Source: Planctomycetota bacterium (GTDB lineage: Bacteria; Planctomycetota; Planctomycetia; Planctomycetales; Planctomycetaceae). Taken from it: DNA of 64,000 bases. This document shows, one piece after another, positions 28,953 to 38,809 of the stretch. Position 1 is the first letter of the stretch, and every line of letters begins with the position of its first letter. The stretch is taken from contig JAHZKX010000010.1 of the NCBI GenBank assembly GCA_022600195.1, positions 62,001-126,000 on the forward strand, in the 5' to 3' direction. The notes beneath the pieces are model-generated. The model ran no database searches, had not been told where the DNA came from, and worked only from the letters and a program-made list of their open reading frames with translations. The position numbers and the translations under genes were made by a program.

Positions 28953-29665
28953 TGCTGGCGAGCGTCCCATTTTTCTTCAGCCGAACTTTTCCGGAGATAA
29001 TAAGGGGTTAGATCCCAGATTTCAGTCAGGGAATGGTAATCGGCAGTTTGGTGTTTTTTCAGGAGATTAGCGGTTATTATCGAGACTTTTGCAGCATCTG
29101 GCTGGCGGAATTCTGGATCTAGTAGCCTGCATTTCGGCAGAGCAGCAGGCTCAATTAACTCAATTCCAGGCCCATTGATTGTGCTGCCGGTTTCAAGAGA
29201 ACGGCAAAATTCAGTGATTGCCCATATGCGGATTTCATCAGATTTTTGCCATTGATTCTCTGCAATTTTAACATATTTGCCAACAAACAAGTCTCCCCGC
29301 TGTGCATTGGAAATAACGTACGTTTCGCTGACTTCAGGTGGACAATTGAGGGCAATGGCTTCAAAAGTATCAATTCCCAGTACGGGGCATCCAGTGACAT
29401 ATCCGAATGTTTTGGCGAAAGTGGTGCCAATTCTCAAACCCGTAAAGCTGCCAGGTCCCCCGCTCACGCCGACTCCTGTAATTTGATACGGCGTCAATTT
29501 CAGTTGAAACAGTAGTTTTTTTACTTCCGACACCAGGGTTTGTGCATGTTTTCTTCCCTGCTGTTGCAGCTCGGTTTGCGCAATTTTCTGTTGAGCGTGA
29601 TAGATCGCGATTGATCCACAGCGTCCTGAAGTCTCAACACCTAGGTAAAACAGAGAGTTTTCCAC
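28937..29665 (-). CDS. tsaB: tRNA threonylcarbamoyladenosine synthesis protein TsaB
   Basis: TsaB is the ASKHA-fold scaffold partner of TsaD, which makes t6A37 in tRNAs reading ANN codons. Landmarks are LGVETSGRCGSIAI at the N-terminus and VGVSGGPGSFTGLRIGTTFA, followed by VLGIDTFEAIA. Length (242) is normal. The start codon is GTG. A 16-base duplication covers the stop codon without changing the protein. Confidence 0.92.
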   Translation of the reverse strand: MENSLFYLGVETSGRCGSIAIYHAQQKIAQTELQQQGRKHAQTLVSEVKKLLFQLKLTPYQITGVGVSGGPGSFTGLRIGTTFAKTFGYVTGCPVLGIDTFEAIALNCPPEVSETYVISNAQRGDLFVGKYVKIAENQWQKSDEIRIWAITEFCRSLETGSTINGPGIELIEPAALPKCRLLDPEFRQPDAAKVSIITANLLKKHQTADYHSLTEIWDLTPYYLRKSSAEEKWDARQQLNTD

Positions 29666-29891
29666 GCGGACTCAAATAAAAAACATCAAAGACAAGATAC
29701 AAATCGATTAAAACCCAGTAGAGTATGACAGACTGCGGTATTTGATCCAAGTCTTTCAACCGGATTTTCCAGGTGACTGTATGGCAAGCCGATATCAGCG
29801 CTTGAATATCTTATCCTTCAAAGGCCGATTTTTTTGGTTTTCCTAGTGGATAATCATTTTCTAACCTCATCCAGAATATTGCTATTGAAAC

Positions 29892-31781
29892 ATGTTTTTT
29901 CTTAAAAAATTTGGTGAGTTTCTGACGTCTTTCGATCTGAAAACGAGTAGCAAATGGTTTGTTTTGTCCTGCTTGATTGGAATTGTCGCTGGATTGGGGG
30001 CCATCGTGTTTGATGCTCTGACGCAGATTGTCCAACATCATTCACTCAGTTCAATCGCCGGTTTTGAGCATCCACAAACTGTGGGAGAACATTCCATATA
30101 TGAATCAGAAGAGAATAAATATGAATCAGAAGTGGAGAAAGTCAGTTTTTCACCCTGGTTGTTATTAGTGGTTATCACTTTGGGAGGCCTGGCATCCGGA
30201 CTGATTGTCTATAATTTTGCTCCTGAAGCAGAAGGCCACGGAACTGATGCCGCAATCGATGCATTCCACACAAAACGTGGGCTCATTAAGTTGAGAGTTC
30301 CCTTTGTGAAAACAATCGCTTCTGCCCTTACGCTGGGGACCGGAGGTTCCGCTGGGCGTGAGGGCCCTATTGCACAAATTGGTGCCGGTTTTGGTTCCTG
30401 GGTTGGGACGACGTTAAAACTTTCTGCACGTGATCGAAGGATTATGCTTGCGGCCGGCGTGGGAGCAGGTATTGGTGCTATATTTCGTGCTCCGCTTGCT
30501 GGAGCATTATTTGCAGCAGAGATTTTGTATAGCAATGCTGATTTCGAATCTGATGTGATTGTACCGGCTGCGATGTCTTCAATTATTTCTTATTCTGTTT
30601 ATTGCCTGTCTCTGCCTCAGAATTTGCGTTTCATGCCACTGTTCGGTAATGAATTACATCATACGGTAGATTCGCATGCAGAATTAATTCCCTATGCGAT
30701 TTTGTCTGTTGTCCTGAGTTTGTCCGCTATGTTTTATGTGAAGGTATTTTACGGTACGAATCGTTTGTTTAAAACACTGCCTGTTAAACCGATGTTCAAA
30801 CCAGCCATCGGTGCATTTTTGACAGGGTTAGTAGGAGTCGGGCTCTACTATCTTTTTCAAAAAGATATGCGAACTTTATCAGTCTTATCAACGGGTTACG
30901 GTTTTCTGCAAGATGCGTTAACATCAGCAGCCGATCTGGGGATTCCGCTTTTGCTGACGATCGCTTTTGTGAAAGTCTTCACAACTTCATTGACAATTGG
31001 TTCAGGAGGATCCGGAGGAGTATTTGGACCCTCAATGGTAATAGGCGGCAGTGTCGGTGCTGCAACAGGATTATTTTTGCAGCGACTGTGGCCTGGCCTG
31101 GTTACGCAACCAGAAGCGTACGGATTGGTTGGCATGGCAGGTTTTTTTGCCGGGGCTGCACACGCACCTATTTCAACCATCATTATGGTTTCGGAAATAA
31201 CAGGAAATTATTCGTTGCTCCTGCCCACCATGCTGGCATCAACGCTCTGTTTTGTACTTTGTCAAAGGGTTCATCTCTATCAGAAACAGTATCCAAGTCT
31301 ACTCGACTCGCCTGCACATCGTGGAGACTTCTTGATTGATGTACTGGAAGGCAGCCATGTTTCAGACGTATTTGATCCTGAAAGAAAGATTCAACTGATT
31401 CCGGAATCAAAATCATTGGATGAGATTGTGCATTCGCTTGCAGGAACTCAGCAGCATTATTTTCCAGTGGTTGATGATGCAGGAAAAATTGTCGGCATTT
31501 TTTCAGAAGACGACGTTCGAGCTTATTTGTATGATGAAACTCTCTGGAAGCTGGCTGTGGCGCGAGATATTATGCAGTCTGAATTCGTGAAAATCAGTCC
31601 GGGAGATGATTTGAATACTGTGATGCAACGATTTACTGCAATCAATGTCGAATCTTTACCAGTTGTCGATGAAAAGGATCCGGGAATTTTGCTGGGCATG
31701 CTGAATCGTAAGGAGACAATTGGGTATTATAATCAGCAGTTAATGAAATGTAAGCGGGTCGGTGAAGAGAGTGGTGAATGA
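29892..31781 (+). CDS. ClC family chloride channel/antiporter with CBS domains
   Basis: About eleven membrane helices (residues 20-470) carry the ClC ion-path motifs GSAGREGPIAQIGAG and GSGGSGGVFGPSMVIGG. The gating Glu (GREGP) is kept, which allows proton coupling. Two CBS domains (about 490-545 and 555-610) form the cytoplasmic tail and may bind nucleotides. Between the first two helices lies a short in-frame 21-base duplication (YESEENK, then YESEVEK). It is divergent from tsaB. Whether it is a channel or an H+/Cl- exchanger cannot be told. Confidence 0.92.
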   Translation: MFFLKKFGEFLTSFDLKTSSKWFVLSCLIGIVAGLGAIVFDALTQIVQHHSLSSIAGFEHPQTVGEHSIYESEENKYESEVEKVSFSPWLLLVVITLGGLASGLIVYNFAPEAEGHGTDAAIDAFHTKRGLIKLRVPFVKTIASALTLGTGGSAGREGPIAQIGAGFGSWVGTTLKLSARDRRIMLAAGVGAGIGAIFRAPLAGALFAAEILYSNADFESDVIVPAAMSSIISYSVYCLSLPQNLRFMPLFGNELHHTVDSHAELIPYAILSVVLSLSAMFYVKVFYGTNRLFKTLPVKPMFKPAIGAFLTGLVGVGLYYLFQKDMRTLSVLSTGYGFLQDALTSAADLGIPLLLTIAFVKVFTTSLTIGSGGSGGVFGPSMVIGGSVGAATGLFLQRLWPGLVTQPEAYGLVGMAGFFAGAAHAPISTIIMVSEITGNYSLLLPTMLASTLCFVLCQRVHLYQKQYPSLLDSPAHRGDFLIDVLEGSHVSDVFDPERKIQLIPESKSLDEIVHSLAGTQQHYFPVVDDAGKIVGIFSEDDVRAYLYDETLWKLAVARDIMQSEFVKISPGDDLNTVMQRFTAINVESLPVVDEKDPGILLGMLNRKETIGYYNQQLMKCKRVGEESGE

Positions 31782-31799
31782 TTTCGATTCAATAATCAG

Positions 31800-33770
31800 T
31801 CACTCTTCGTCACTGTTTCTCATTTCAAATAGAAACCGTGAAGGAAGTGTGGGCTGTTTTTTTCCCCACTTGGTTCGCGTGGTAGCACGACTCAATGTCA
31901 AATAGTCTTGTGCTCTTGTAATACCAACATAAGCGATACGTCTTTCTTCTGCAATTTCTGAATCCGTGCCTTCTACCGAACGTTTATGAGGCAAAAGTCC
32001 TTCTTCCATTCCGACTAAGTAAACACGTGGGAATTCCAGTCCTTTAGCACTATGCAAGGTCATTAGCTTGACGGCATCTTGTGCAAGTTGATCTTCTTTA
32101 TCATCCAAATTGTCTCGGTCCCCCAGTGCGATTTCCTCCAGGAAACCAATAGGCGTTGGCTCACTGGATCGCTGGCAGTATTCCTTGATGGATTCAATGA
32201 ATTGTTCCAGAATAACGATTCTGGCTTGTTGTTGTTCCGAAGTTTTATACTGTTTCTTGATCTCTGATTCATAATCAATCTCTTTAATTAAGTCTTGCAT
32301 GATTACAGCAAGATCACGAGGAGATTGATTGAGCCGTGTGCGATAACGCTTTAACAGATCATGAAATCTATCTAAGCCAGTACTGGCGCGAGCATTCAGT
32401 TTATTCAATTTTCCTACAGAGGCAACAGTGTCCCAGAATTGATTACCCTCTTTGACTGATTGATTAACTAATTTTTCAATAGTGCCGTTTCCAATGCCTC
32501 GCGTTGGTGTATTAATGATTCGCAGCATGGAAAGTTCATCATTAGGAAAAGCAAGTGTTTTCAGGTAAGCCAATAAATCACGAATCTCACGCCGATCAAA
32601 AAATGATTGGCTACCAATCAGTTGATAGCGAACATTAGTACGACGTAATTCTGTTTCAAAAACTCTGGGTTGTTCATTCGTGCGAAAGAGAATAGCAAAA
32701 TCACGTAAAGGGGTCTCCTGAGCTTCGTGCAGATATCGGATTTCCCCAACGATCTTTTCTGCTTCAGTTAGTTCGTCTGTGAAATCTAGAAAACGTACTG
32801 GTGGTCCCATTTTTTTGTGTGCGATTAGCTGTTTTTTGTGTCGATCACGATTGTGTGCTACCAGGCGATTGGCAATCTCAATGATTTTATCTGTACAGCG
32901 ATAATTATTTTCAAGTCGAACGACTTTTGCACCTGGGAACTGGTTCTGAAAACCAAGAATGTGACGCACTTCTGCCCCGCGCCATCCATAAATCGATTGA
33001 TCATCATCACCGACCACGCACAGGTTCTGATGCGGTTCTACCAGAGAGCGGATCAGGTTGAATTGTGAAAGGTTGGTGTCTTGATACTCGTCAATTTGGA
33101 CATACTCAAACTTGTTTTGGGTTTTTTTGAGTGCCTCGGGGAAATTTGAAAATAGCTCATTAGTCAGCATCAGTAAGTCATCGAAGTCCACTGCTCCGCT
33201 AGATCGCAATTTGGTCTGGTATTTTCGATATGCCATTGCCGCGAGAAAGTCAAAATCATTCTCGGTAAAATTTGTGGCCTCTTCTGGTGAGATACCTGCC
33301 ATTTTCCAGCCACTGATACGATTGAGCAGATCTCCCGGACGCAGGCTTTTATCATTCACTCGAATGTCACGTAGTGCAGAACGGGCCGCTGATTCCTGAT
33401 CTCCTCGATCATAAATTACAAATTTATTTGGATAACCCAGTAATGAAATTTCTTCTCTGAGAATTCGTACACACAAGGAATGAAATGTAGAGATGAATGG
33501 TTTCGCGGGAAGTTTTTTTTCCAGCAAGGATGTCATTCGCTCCTGCATCTCTCGCGAAGCCTTGTTGGTGAATGTGACAGATAAGATTTTGTCTGGCGCA
33601 ACACCATTGCGAATGAGTTCTATCATCCGATAGGTAATCACTCTGGTTTTGCCTGTACCTGCTCCGGCTAATACAAGAAGTGGCCCTGATAGAGTTGTGG
33701 CTGCCTCACGTTGCGCAGGATTGAGAGATGACAAATGGCTCGAATGATTCGGTCTAGTTGAAAGGGGCAT
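31800..33770 (-). CDS. UvrD/PcrA-type ATP-dependent DNA helicase
   Basis: This superfamily 1A 3'-5' helicase is 656 residues long. Motifs in order are LNPAQREA (Q motif), VLAGAGTGKTRVITYR (Walker A), SVTFTNKASREM, STFHSLCVRILR, QIDEYQDTN (Walker B) and GDDDQSIYGWRGA, then LENNYRC and LMTLHSAKGLEFPRVYLVG, ending in EERRIAYVGITRAQDYL. The role should be in repair or replication-fork clearance. It converges with the ClC gene with 18 bases between stops. The C-terminal region is shorter than in UvrD. Confidence 0.94.
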   Translation of the reverse strand: MPLSTRPNHSSHLSSLNPAQREAATTLSGPLLVLAGAGTGKTRVITYRMIELIRNGVAPDKILSVTFTNKASREMQERMTSLLEKKLPAKPFISTFHSLCVRILREEISLLGYPNKFVIYDRGDQESAARSALRDIRVNDKSLRPGDLLNRISGWKMAGISPEEATNFTENDFDFLAAMAYRKYQTKLRSSGAVDFDDLLMLTNELFSNFPEALKKTQNKFEYVQIDEYQDTNLSQFNLIRSLVEPHQNLCVVGDDDQSIYGWRGAEVRHILGFQNQFPGAKVVRLENNYRCTDKIIEIANRLVAHNRDRHKKQLIAHKKMGPPVRFLDFTDELTEAEKIVGEIRYLHEAQETPLRDFAILFRTNEQPRVFETELRRTNVRYQLIGSQSFFDRREIRDLLAYLKTLAFPNDELSMLRIINTPTRGIGNGTIEKLVNQSVKEGNQFWDTVASVGKLNKLNARASTGLDRFHDLLKRYRTRLNQSPRDLAVIMQDLIKEIDYESEIKKQYKTSEQQQARIVILEQFIESIKEYCQRSSEPTPIGFLEEIALGDRDNLDDKEDQLAQDAVKLMTLHSAKGLEFPRVYLVGMEEGLLPHKRSVEGTDSEIAEERRIAYVGITRAQDYLTLSRATTRTKWGKKQPTLPSRFLFEMRNSDEE

Positions 33771-33854
33771 GAACTTTATCAGTAATCAAAGATAAATAAT
33801 AGAAGTAGAAGTAGTCAATGTCATCGAGAGAATCTCAACAGCAGGTGAGTGGAA

Positions 33855-35060
33855 TCAGGGGTTGTCATCAGAATTCTTCCGATTATTTTTTGACGAGGGA
33901 TTTTTCTTTTTAAGGTGATCTGTTTTTGGTGGCGTCTTTAGAGGTGGTTTTTCTTGTGGTGAGGTCGAATCTGTGGATGATTTCAATTCTGGTGAAGTCT
34001 GGTCTGGTTGTAGCCGATAGGTGTCTTGTTTTTTGGTTGACTTTCCAGATTTTTGAGACTGCTTTTTGTGGTGCGATTTTTTCTTAGAATGTGTTTTTTT
34101 GCTTTTAGTCTGAGTTTTCTTATGCGTGGAGATAGTTTGAGGTGAAGCTGGTGACTTAATATTTTTCTCTGGTAATGCTTCTTTGTTTTGTTGCTTTGTG
34201 AGATAAACGTCCTTGAGTGGTTGAAGCATATCAGCCATCGTTTGCCAGCGATCTTGTGGATAGAGTTCCAACCCTCTCATGATCGTTTCTGCTAATTGAG
34301 TATTGACGTCAGGCAGGATGTTCTGAATGTCTTCAGGTGGAGTATTGATATGTTGCAAGACTGCATCCAACGTCTCTGCTGCATCCCAGGGTAATCTTTT
34401 TGTCAACATTTCATAACAAGTTACTGAATAAGAAAAGATATCGATTTTTTGACTGGTCTTTTGCCGTTTGATAAGTTCAGGAGCCATGTAGGCTGCCGTG
34501 CCCGTACGATTTCCGGGCTGCTGAAAGGGAGCTGTATTGGGAACCACCAGACCAAAATCAATCAATTTCAACTCATGCTCATTATTTACAATTATGTTGC
34601 GTGGGCAAATATCCCGGTGAATCCAATTTTCCTCATGGAAATATTGGATTGCTTCACCTAGTTGAATAATGTAACTCAGACAATTGGCTCGCATGTCCTT
34701 GTTTTGAGATTCTACCAAAAAACTGAGGCTATATCCTTCAACGAATTCCATAACCAGAAATTGTTCGTTTTCAGTTGTGATCCCGTGCTCAGTCGTTTTG
34801 ACAATATGGGGATGGTTTAAGTGAATTGCGATTTCACCTTCGGTTGGTTTATTGAGACCGATAAAACGAGATTCGAGATCTAATGTTTTCTGTTTGTGTA
34901 AAACTTTTAGTGCTACCATTTTTCCAGAGATGTAGTCATTCGCACGCCAGACTTTGGACATACTTCCCTGCCCTACACGTCCAATGAGTTCAAAACGTTC
35001 TTTGATATTAACGTGCGGCGTTTGGGATTCTTTTGAAAAGAAGCGTTTTAGAAAATTCAT
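33855..35060 (-). CDS. Ser/Thr protein kinase with lysine-rich tail
   Basis: The kinase domain (about 25-285) has a glycine loop IGRVGQGSMSKVWRA, VALKVL, the catalytic loop HRDICPRNIIVN, DFGLV and TAAYMAPEL. The catalytic-loop Lys of HRDLKP is replaced by Cys, while the Asp and Asn are kept. The last 115 or so residues are low-complexity and rich in Lys, Ser, Thr and Gln (for example SKKTHSKKKSHHKKQSQK), probably disordered. There is no membrane segment, so this is a cytoplasmic kinase. The tail may bind nucleic acid or partners; this is inference. Confidence 0.88.
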   Translation of the reverse strand: MNFLKRFFSKESQTPHVNIKERFELIGRVGQGSMSKVWRANDYISGKMVALKVLHKQKTLDLESRFIGLNKPTEGEIAIHLNHPHIVKTTEHGITTENEQFLVMEFVEGYSLSFLVESQNKDMRANCLSYIIQLGEAIQYFHEENWIHRDICPRNIIVNNEHELKLIDFGLVVPNTAPFQQPGNRTGTAAYMAPELIKRQKTSQKIDIFSYSVTCYEMLTKRLPWDAAETLDAVLQHINTPPEDIQNILPDVNTQLAETIMRGLELYPQDRWQTMADMLQPLKDVYLTKQQNKEALPEKNIKSPASPQTISTHKKTQTKSKKTHSKKKSHHKKQSQKSGKSTKKQDTYRLQPDQTSPELKSSTDSTSPQEKPPLKTPPKTDHLKKKNPSSKNNRKNSDDNP

Positions 35061-35271
35061 GCATTCACCAGACAGCAGAAAGTGAATTCAGGGCAAGTCG
35101 AACCCCAATCTTATAAGAAATTAACCAGCCCAACAAAGAATAGTATAATTGTCTTTATAGAGATACGCAAAGTGGTGCTACCAAACACGACTGAATCTGG
35201 AGCTGTCCTTTCACGCAAATGATTGCAGGTTTGGCAACAAATTTCAAAATATTGCGAGTTTTCAGTGAGAA

Positions 35272-36126
35272 TTAGACGCAATAGTCGATCAGGCGTGCTA
35301 GTTCAGATCGAAGTTTAGGACGGGAAATAATGCGGTCGACAAAACCATGTTCCAAAAGAAATTCACTGGTTTGAAAACCTTCTGGCAGCGGAACTTTGAC
35401 AGTTGCCTCAACAACGCGAGGTCCCGCGAAACCTACCAGTGCTTTCGGTTCAGCGATCACAATGTCGCCTAATGAGGCAAAACTGGCAGCAACGCCTCCC
35501 ATTGTCGGGTGGGTCAGCACGGAGATAAATAACCCTCCTTTTTCATGGTACCGGCCTAATGCTGCTGAGACTTTCCCCATTTGCATCAATGAGAAAATTC
35601 CTTCATGCATTCGTGCACCCCCACCAGAACCACTAATAATAATTAATGGGAGTTTTAACTCGGTGGCCTGTTCAATTGCACGAGTCAGTTTTTCTCCAAC
35701 CACGGACCCCATACTACCCATAATGAAGGAAGAATCAGTGATGCCAACAACCAGTGGACGGCCACGCATATACCCACGACCCACGAGACAAGCATCTGTC
35801 ATTCCTGTTTTCTTTTGTTCAGAAACCAGGCGGTCTTTATAGGTCTTGTTTTTGTCTGCAAATTCCAATGGATCACCTGCAGATAAATCTGGATACCATT
35901 CTTCAAAACTGTCGGGATCAAGCAGTTGTTGAATACGTGTTTGAGCGGAAATGTAGAAATGATGGTCGCATTCCGGACAAAGACCAAGCCCTTGCTCTAC
36001 CTGTTTTCTGAATACAGTGGCATTGCATTCATTACAGCGTAACCATAGCCCTTCGGGGACTCCTCGTTTTGGGCGGGAAGAATGGCTTAGCCATGAATCG
36101 ACATTAGACTTGGGAGTAGAACTCAT
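35272..36126 (-). CDS. accD: Acetyl-CoA carboxylase carboxyltransferase subunit beta
   Basis: AccD carries out the carboxyl transfer of fatty acid synthesis with AccA. The N-terminal zinc ribbon is [11 protein letters not shown] and [10 protein letters not shown]. The crotonase-type core has [41 protein letters not shown] and [10 protein letters not shown] set the start at the ATG at 36126 (residue 29 of a longer frame), because AGGAGG precedes it and it lies one base after the stop of the upstream gene. It is the last gene of a tight operon. Confidence 0.95.
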   Translation of the reverse strand: MSSTPKSNVDSWLSHSSRPKRGVPEGLWLRCNECNATVFRKQVEQGLGLCPECDHHFYISAQTRIQQLLDPDSFEEWYPDLSAGDPLEFADKNKTYKDRLVSEQKKTGMTDACLVGRGYMRGRPLVVGITDSSFIMGSMGSVVGEKLTRAIEQATELKLPLIIISGSGGGARMHEGIFSLMQMGKVSAALGRYHEKGGLFISVLTHPTMGGVAASFASLGDIVIAEPKALVGFAGPRVVEATVKVPLPEGFQTSEFLLEHGFVDRIISRPKLRSELARLIDYCV

Positions 36127-36127
36127 T

Positions 36128-36802
36128 TTACTTAGCCTCCTCGAACCGCCACTTTTCGTCATGGCACCCTTGATCTTGTTGAGAACTCTTCTTTTCAGAG
36201 TGATCGTCAAGAATTACGTGTTTAGCATCACCTTTTTTCGCTGGTGATTCAAGAATTTCAAACAATTCATTTTGACAAAATCGACCACTATGCTCAAAGC
36301 AGATTTTTTCCGTTTGATCGTTTCGTAATACATTAGCAATAATAGTTGCCAAAGGTTCAGAGGCAACAATCGCAAAACTTTGCTTCTTTTTCAAATACTT
36401 CTGTAGTGTTTTTTTGACACGTTTCACTGCTTCCGAAGCTAATTCTCCCTCAGGCGGACAAACGGTTTCTGGTGATTCGCTCCACTGTTTGAGGAGTTTC
36501 GGGTATTTTCGTCGAACTTCCTCGAATTCGAGTCCTTGCCAAAGTCCCTGGTTCAGATTTTTTAACCCCTCTTTTTCTTTGACAGGAATATTGAGGTTTT
36601 CTCCTAACTGTTCGGCTGTTGAGAGTGCTGGTTCTGAAGAGGATGTAATGATTGTTTCGATACCAGAATTTTCGATTTTCGTAACAAGATTTTTAACTTG
36701 TTCCTCACCTTCAGCATTCAATGGGAGGTCCAAAGTTCCTTGAATTCGTTCATCACGATCGAAGTCTGTACAACCAGGTCGAATAAGTACCACAGTTGGC
36801 AT
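36128..36802 (-). CDS. Histidine-phosphatase-fold protein lacking catalytic histidines
   Basis: The fold is that of the phosphoglycerate mutase/histidine phosphatase superfamily, as in [19 protein letters not shown] and [14 protein letters not shown]. The phosphate-accepting His is absent: LIRPGCTDF replaces the usual RHGxT (Pro9 in place of His). The second His of the SHGG motif is replaced as well (VASEP). The product is probably a non-catalytic relative, perhaps with a binding or regulatory job. It sits between rpe (15 bases) and accD (1 base), so it is probably translated together with them. Confidence 0.85.
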   Translation of the reverse strand: MPTVVLIRPGCTDFDRDERIQGTLDLPLNAEGEEQVKNLVTKIENSGIETIITSSSEPALSTAEQLGENLNIPVKEKEGLKNLNQGLWQGLEFEEVRRKYPKLLKQWSESPETVCPPEGELASEAVKRVKKTLQKYLKKKQSFAIVASEPLATIIANVLRNDQTEKICFEHSGRFCQNELFEILESPAKKGDAKHVILDDHSEKKSSQQDQGCHDEKWRFEEAK

Positions 36803-36817
36803 TGTATCAAGTCTCTT

Positions 36818-37522
36818 TTACGTAAAGGAAGCTGAATCGCTCCTGGCTTTTTGCGCCAGTTCGCGGACAGCTGTAGAATAATCGGTCTGATTGAAAATCG
36901 CACTGCCCACAACAAAATAGTTTGCGCCAGCACTTGCCGTTTCAGCTATTGTTTCCATTCCAATTCCTCCATCAACGGAAAGAATGGTATCATCGGAGAT
37001 CATGGCCTTGAGCTGTCTAATTTTTTGTAAACTGGATTTTATAAACGACTGACCTCCAAATCCAGGTTCAACACTCATCACTAAAACTAAGCCACAGTAT
37101 TCGAGATAAGGCTCGATCAAATTTAAAGAGGTCTCTGGGCTGATGGCTAAACCAGGCAATACACGAGATTGAGCAAGATGTTCCAGCAGATCTTTTGGGT
37201 TGGGAGCAGCTTCAATATGAATTGTAATCGAATCACATCCGGCATTGATATAATCCTCAATGTATTTTTCCGGATTGCTGATCATCAGATGGGCGTCAAA
37301 AAACATCTGAGTTAAAGGCCTGATGCGCTCAATTAAGAGAGCCCCGTATGAAAGATTCGGAACAAAATTTCCATCCATGACGTCCCAATGGAGTGCTGGG
37401 GCTTCAGCCATTTCCAATAATTCAATTTCCCTGTGAAGATTACCAAAGTCACACTTCAACATTGACGGGGAGATTACTGGAAACTGAGATTTGAATTTAT
37501 CTGACAGGTCAGGATTGATCAT
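36818..37522 (-). CDS. rpe: Ribulose-phosphate 3-epimerase
   Basis: This TIM-barrel enzyme interconverts ribulose 5-phosphate and xylulose 5-phosphate in the pentose phosphate pathway. Landmarks are ISPSMLKCDFGNL, HWDVMDGNFVPNLSYG (metal and catalytic Asp), FFDAHLMISNPE, MSVEPGFGGQSF and SVDGGIGMET. Length (234) is normal. It is the first gene of the rpe, phosphatase-like, accD operon. Confidence 0.96.
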   Translation of the reverse strand: MINPDLSDKFKSQFPVISPSMLKCDFGNLHREIELLEMAEAPALHWDVMDGNFVPNLSYGALLIERIRPLTQMFFDAHLMISNPEKYIEDYINAGCDSITIHIEAAPNPKDLLEHLAQSRVLPGLAISPETSLNLIEPYLEYCGLVLVMSVEPGFGGQSFIKSSLQKIRQLKAMISDDTILSVDGGIGMETIAETASAGANYFVVGSAIFNQTDYSTAVRELAQKARSDSASFT

Positions 37523-37708
37523 TGATTTAAAGAATTATATGCAATTCAAAGCAAAAAACATTTCTTTGAATCTTTGATGAGTTAACTTATTAGAATACGA
37601 TTTGGAGAAGTCATATTAGAAGCGGGATATTTTGACGACCTTATTGAGCAACGTCTAGTCGAAAATTATAATATATATTCATGTGTTTAGTTGTGGTGAG
37701 GTGGAAAA

Positions 37709-37737
37709 ACAGCCGAGATGCAATCCATCTCGGCTGT
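37709..37737 (-). terminator. Intrinsic terminator of gap
   Basis: ACAGCCGAGATG and CATCTCGGCTGT form a perfect 12-base stem around a 5-base loop. On the minus strand it is followed by TTTTT (AAAAA before the stem on the plus strand). It lies 50 bases beyond the gap stop codon. Confidence 0.92.
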
Positions 37738-37786
37738 AATGTTAATAATGTCTTGTACGAAAGGAGCAATTAAGCTCTTATTCAGG

Positions 37787-38809
37787 TTATAGTTGTGCTA
37801 ATCGAGCAATCATATCTGCTGTTCGACTTGAATAGCCATACTCATTGTCGTACCAGCTTAAGACTTTGACCATATTTCCACCGATTTGAGTTGTCCAAGT
37901 GGCATCAAAGATAGAACTGTGAGTATTTCCAATGATGTCACTGGAGACAATAGGATCGGTATTGTACTGAAGAATTCCTTTGAGCGGGCCATCCGCTGCA
38001 GCTTTCATTGCTGCATTCACATCTTCTGCAGAGGCATCTTTGCTTAAAGTAACCACTAAATCTGTAATACTACCAACGGGAACAGGAACCCGAAGACTTA
38101 GGCCAGTCAATTTCCCATTCAACTCCGGAAGGACAAGTCCGACTGCTTTCGCAGCGCCCGTTGTTGTTGGAATGATATTGATTCCGGCAGCACGTGCACG
38201 AAGTGGATCAGCATGAAGTTGGTCTGAAACTCTCTGATCATTCGTGTAAGCATGCACGGTCGTCATGAGCCCATGCTCAATTCCAAAGTTTTCATGAATG
38301 ACCTTTGCCATTGGTGCCAAACAGTTTGTTGTGCAGCTTGCATTGGAAACACATTTATGCTCGGCAGATAACTGATCATCATTGACGCCAAAAACAACTG
38401 TCAGGTCTGGTGCATCTTTAGCAGGAGCGGAGATGACGACTTTGCGTGCTCCCGCTGTCAGGTGGCTGTCATACCCTGGTTTGCCATCCGATTCTCGATT
38501 GGTAAAGAATCCAGTAGATTCAAGAGCAACTTCAACTCCCAGTTCTTTCCAAGGCAGCTCACGAGGGTCTCGCTCTGCACAGACTTGTACTTTTTTGCCG
38601 TTCACTATCAGTGTATTGCCTTCGGCATCGACTGTACCAGGAAAACGGCCTTGAACACTGTCATATTTTAAAAGCAATGCCAGTTTCTGAGGATCTCCCA
38701 AGTCATTAATTGCAACGACTTCAAATTCCTCTGGTCGAGCAGCAAGTGCTCTAAATGTAATTCTGCCAATTCGTCCAAAACCATTAATACCAACCTTTAC
38801 AGCAGCCAC
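37787..38809 (-). CDS. gap: Glyceraldehyde-3-phosphate dehydrogenase
   Basis: This glycolytic enzyme has the NAD fold at the N-terminus ([16 protein letters not shown]) and the active-site Cys in [12 protein letters not shown]. His and Arg motifs follow in TVHAYTNDQ and [23 protein letters not shown], and the ending is [12 protein letters not shown]. Length (340) is typical. The start is a GTG at 38809 preceded by AAGGAG. It has its own terminator and a promoter region with three phased GAATTC sites. Confidence 0.97.
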   Translation of the reverse strand: MAAVKVGINGFGRIGRITFRALAARPEEFEVVAINDLGDPQKLALLLKYDSVQGRFPGTVDAEGNTLIVNGKKVQVCAERDPRELPWKELGVEVALESTGFFTNRESDGKPGYDSHLTAGARKVVISAPAKDAPDLTVVFGVNDDQLSAEHKCVSNASCTTNCLAPMAKVIHENFGIEHGLMTTVHAYTNDQRVSDQLHADPLRARAAGINIIPTTTGAAKAVGLVLPELNGKLTGLSLRVPVPVGSITDLVVTLSKDASAEDVNAAMKAAADGPLKGILQYNTDPIVSSDIIGNTHSSIFDATWTTQIGGNMVKVLSWYDNEYGYSSRTADMIARLAQL

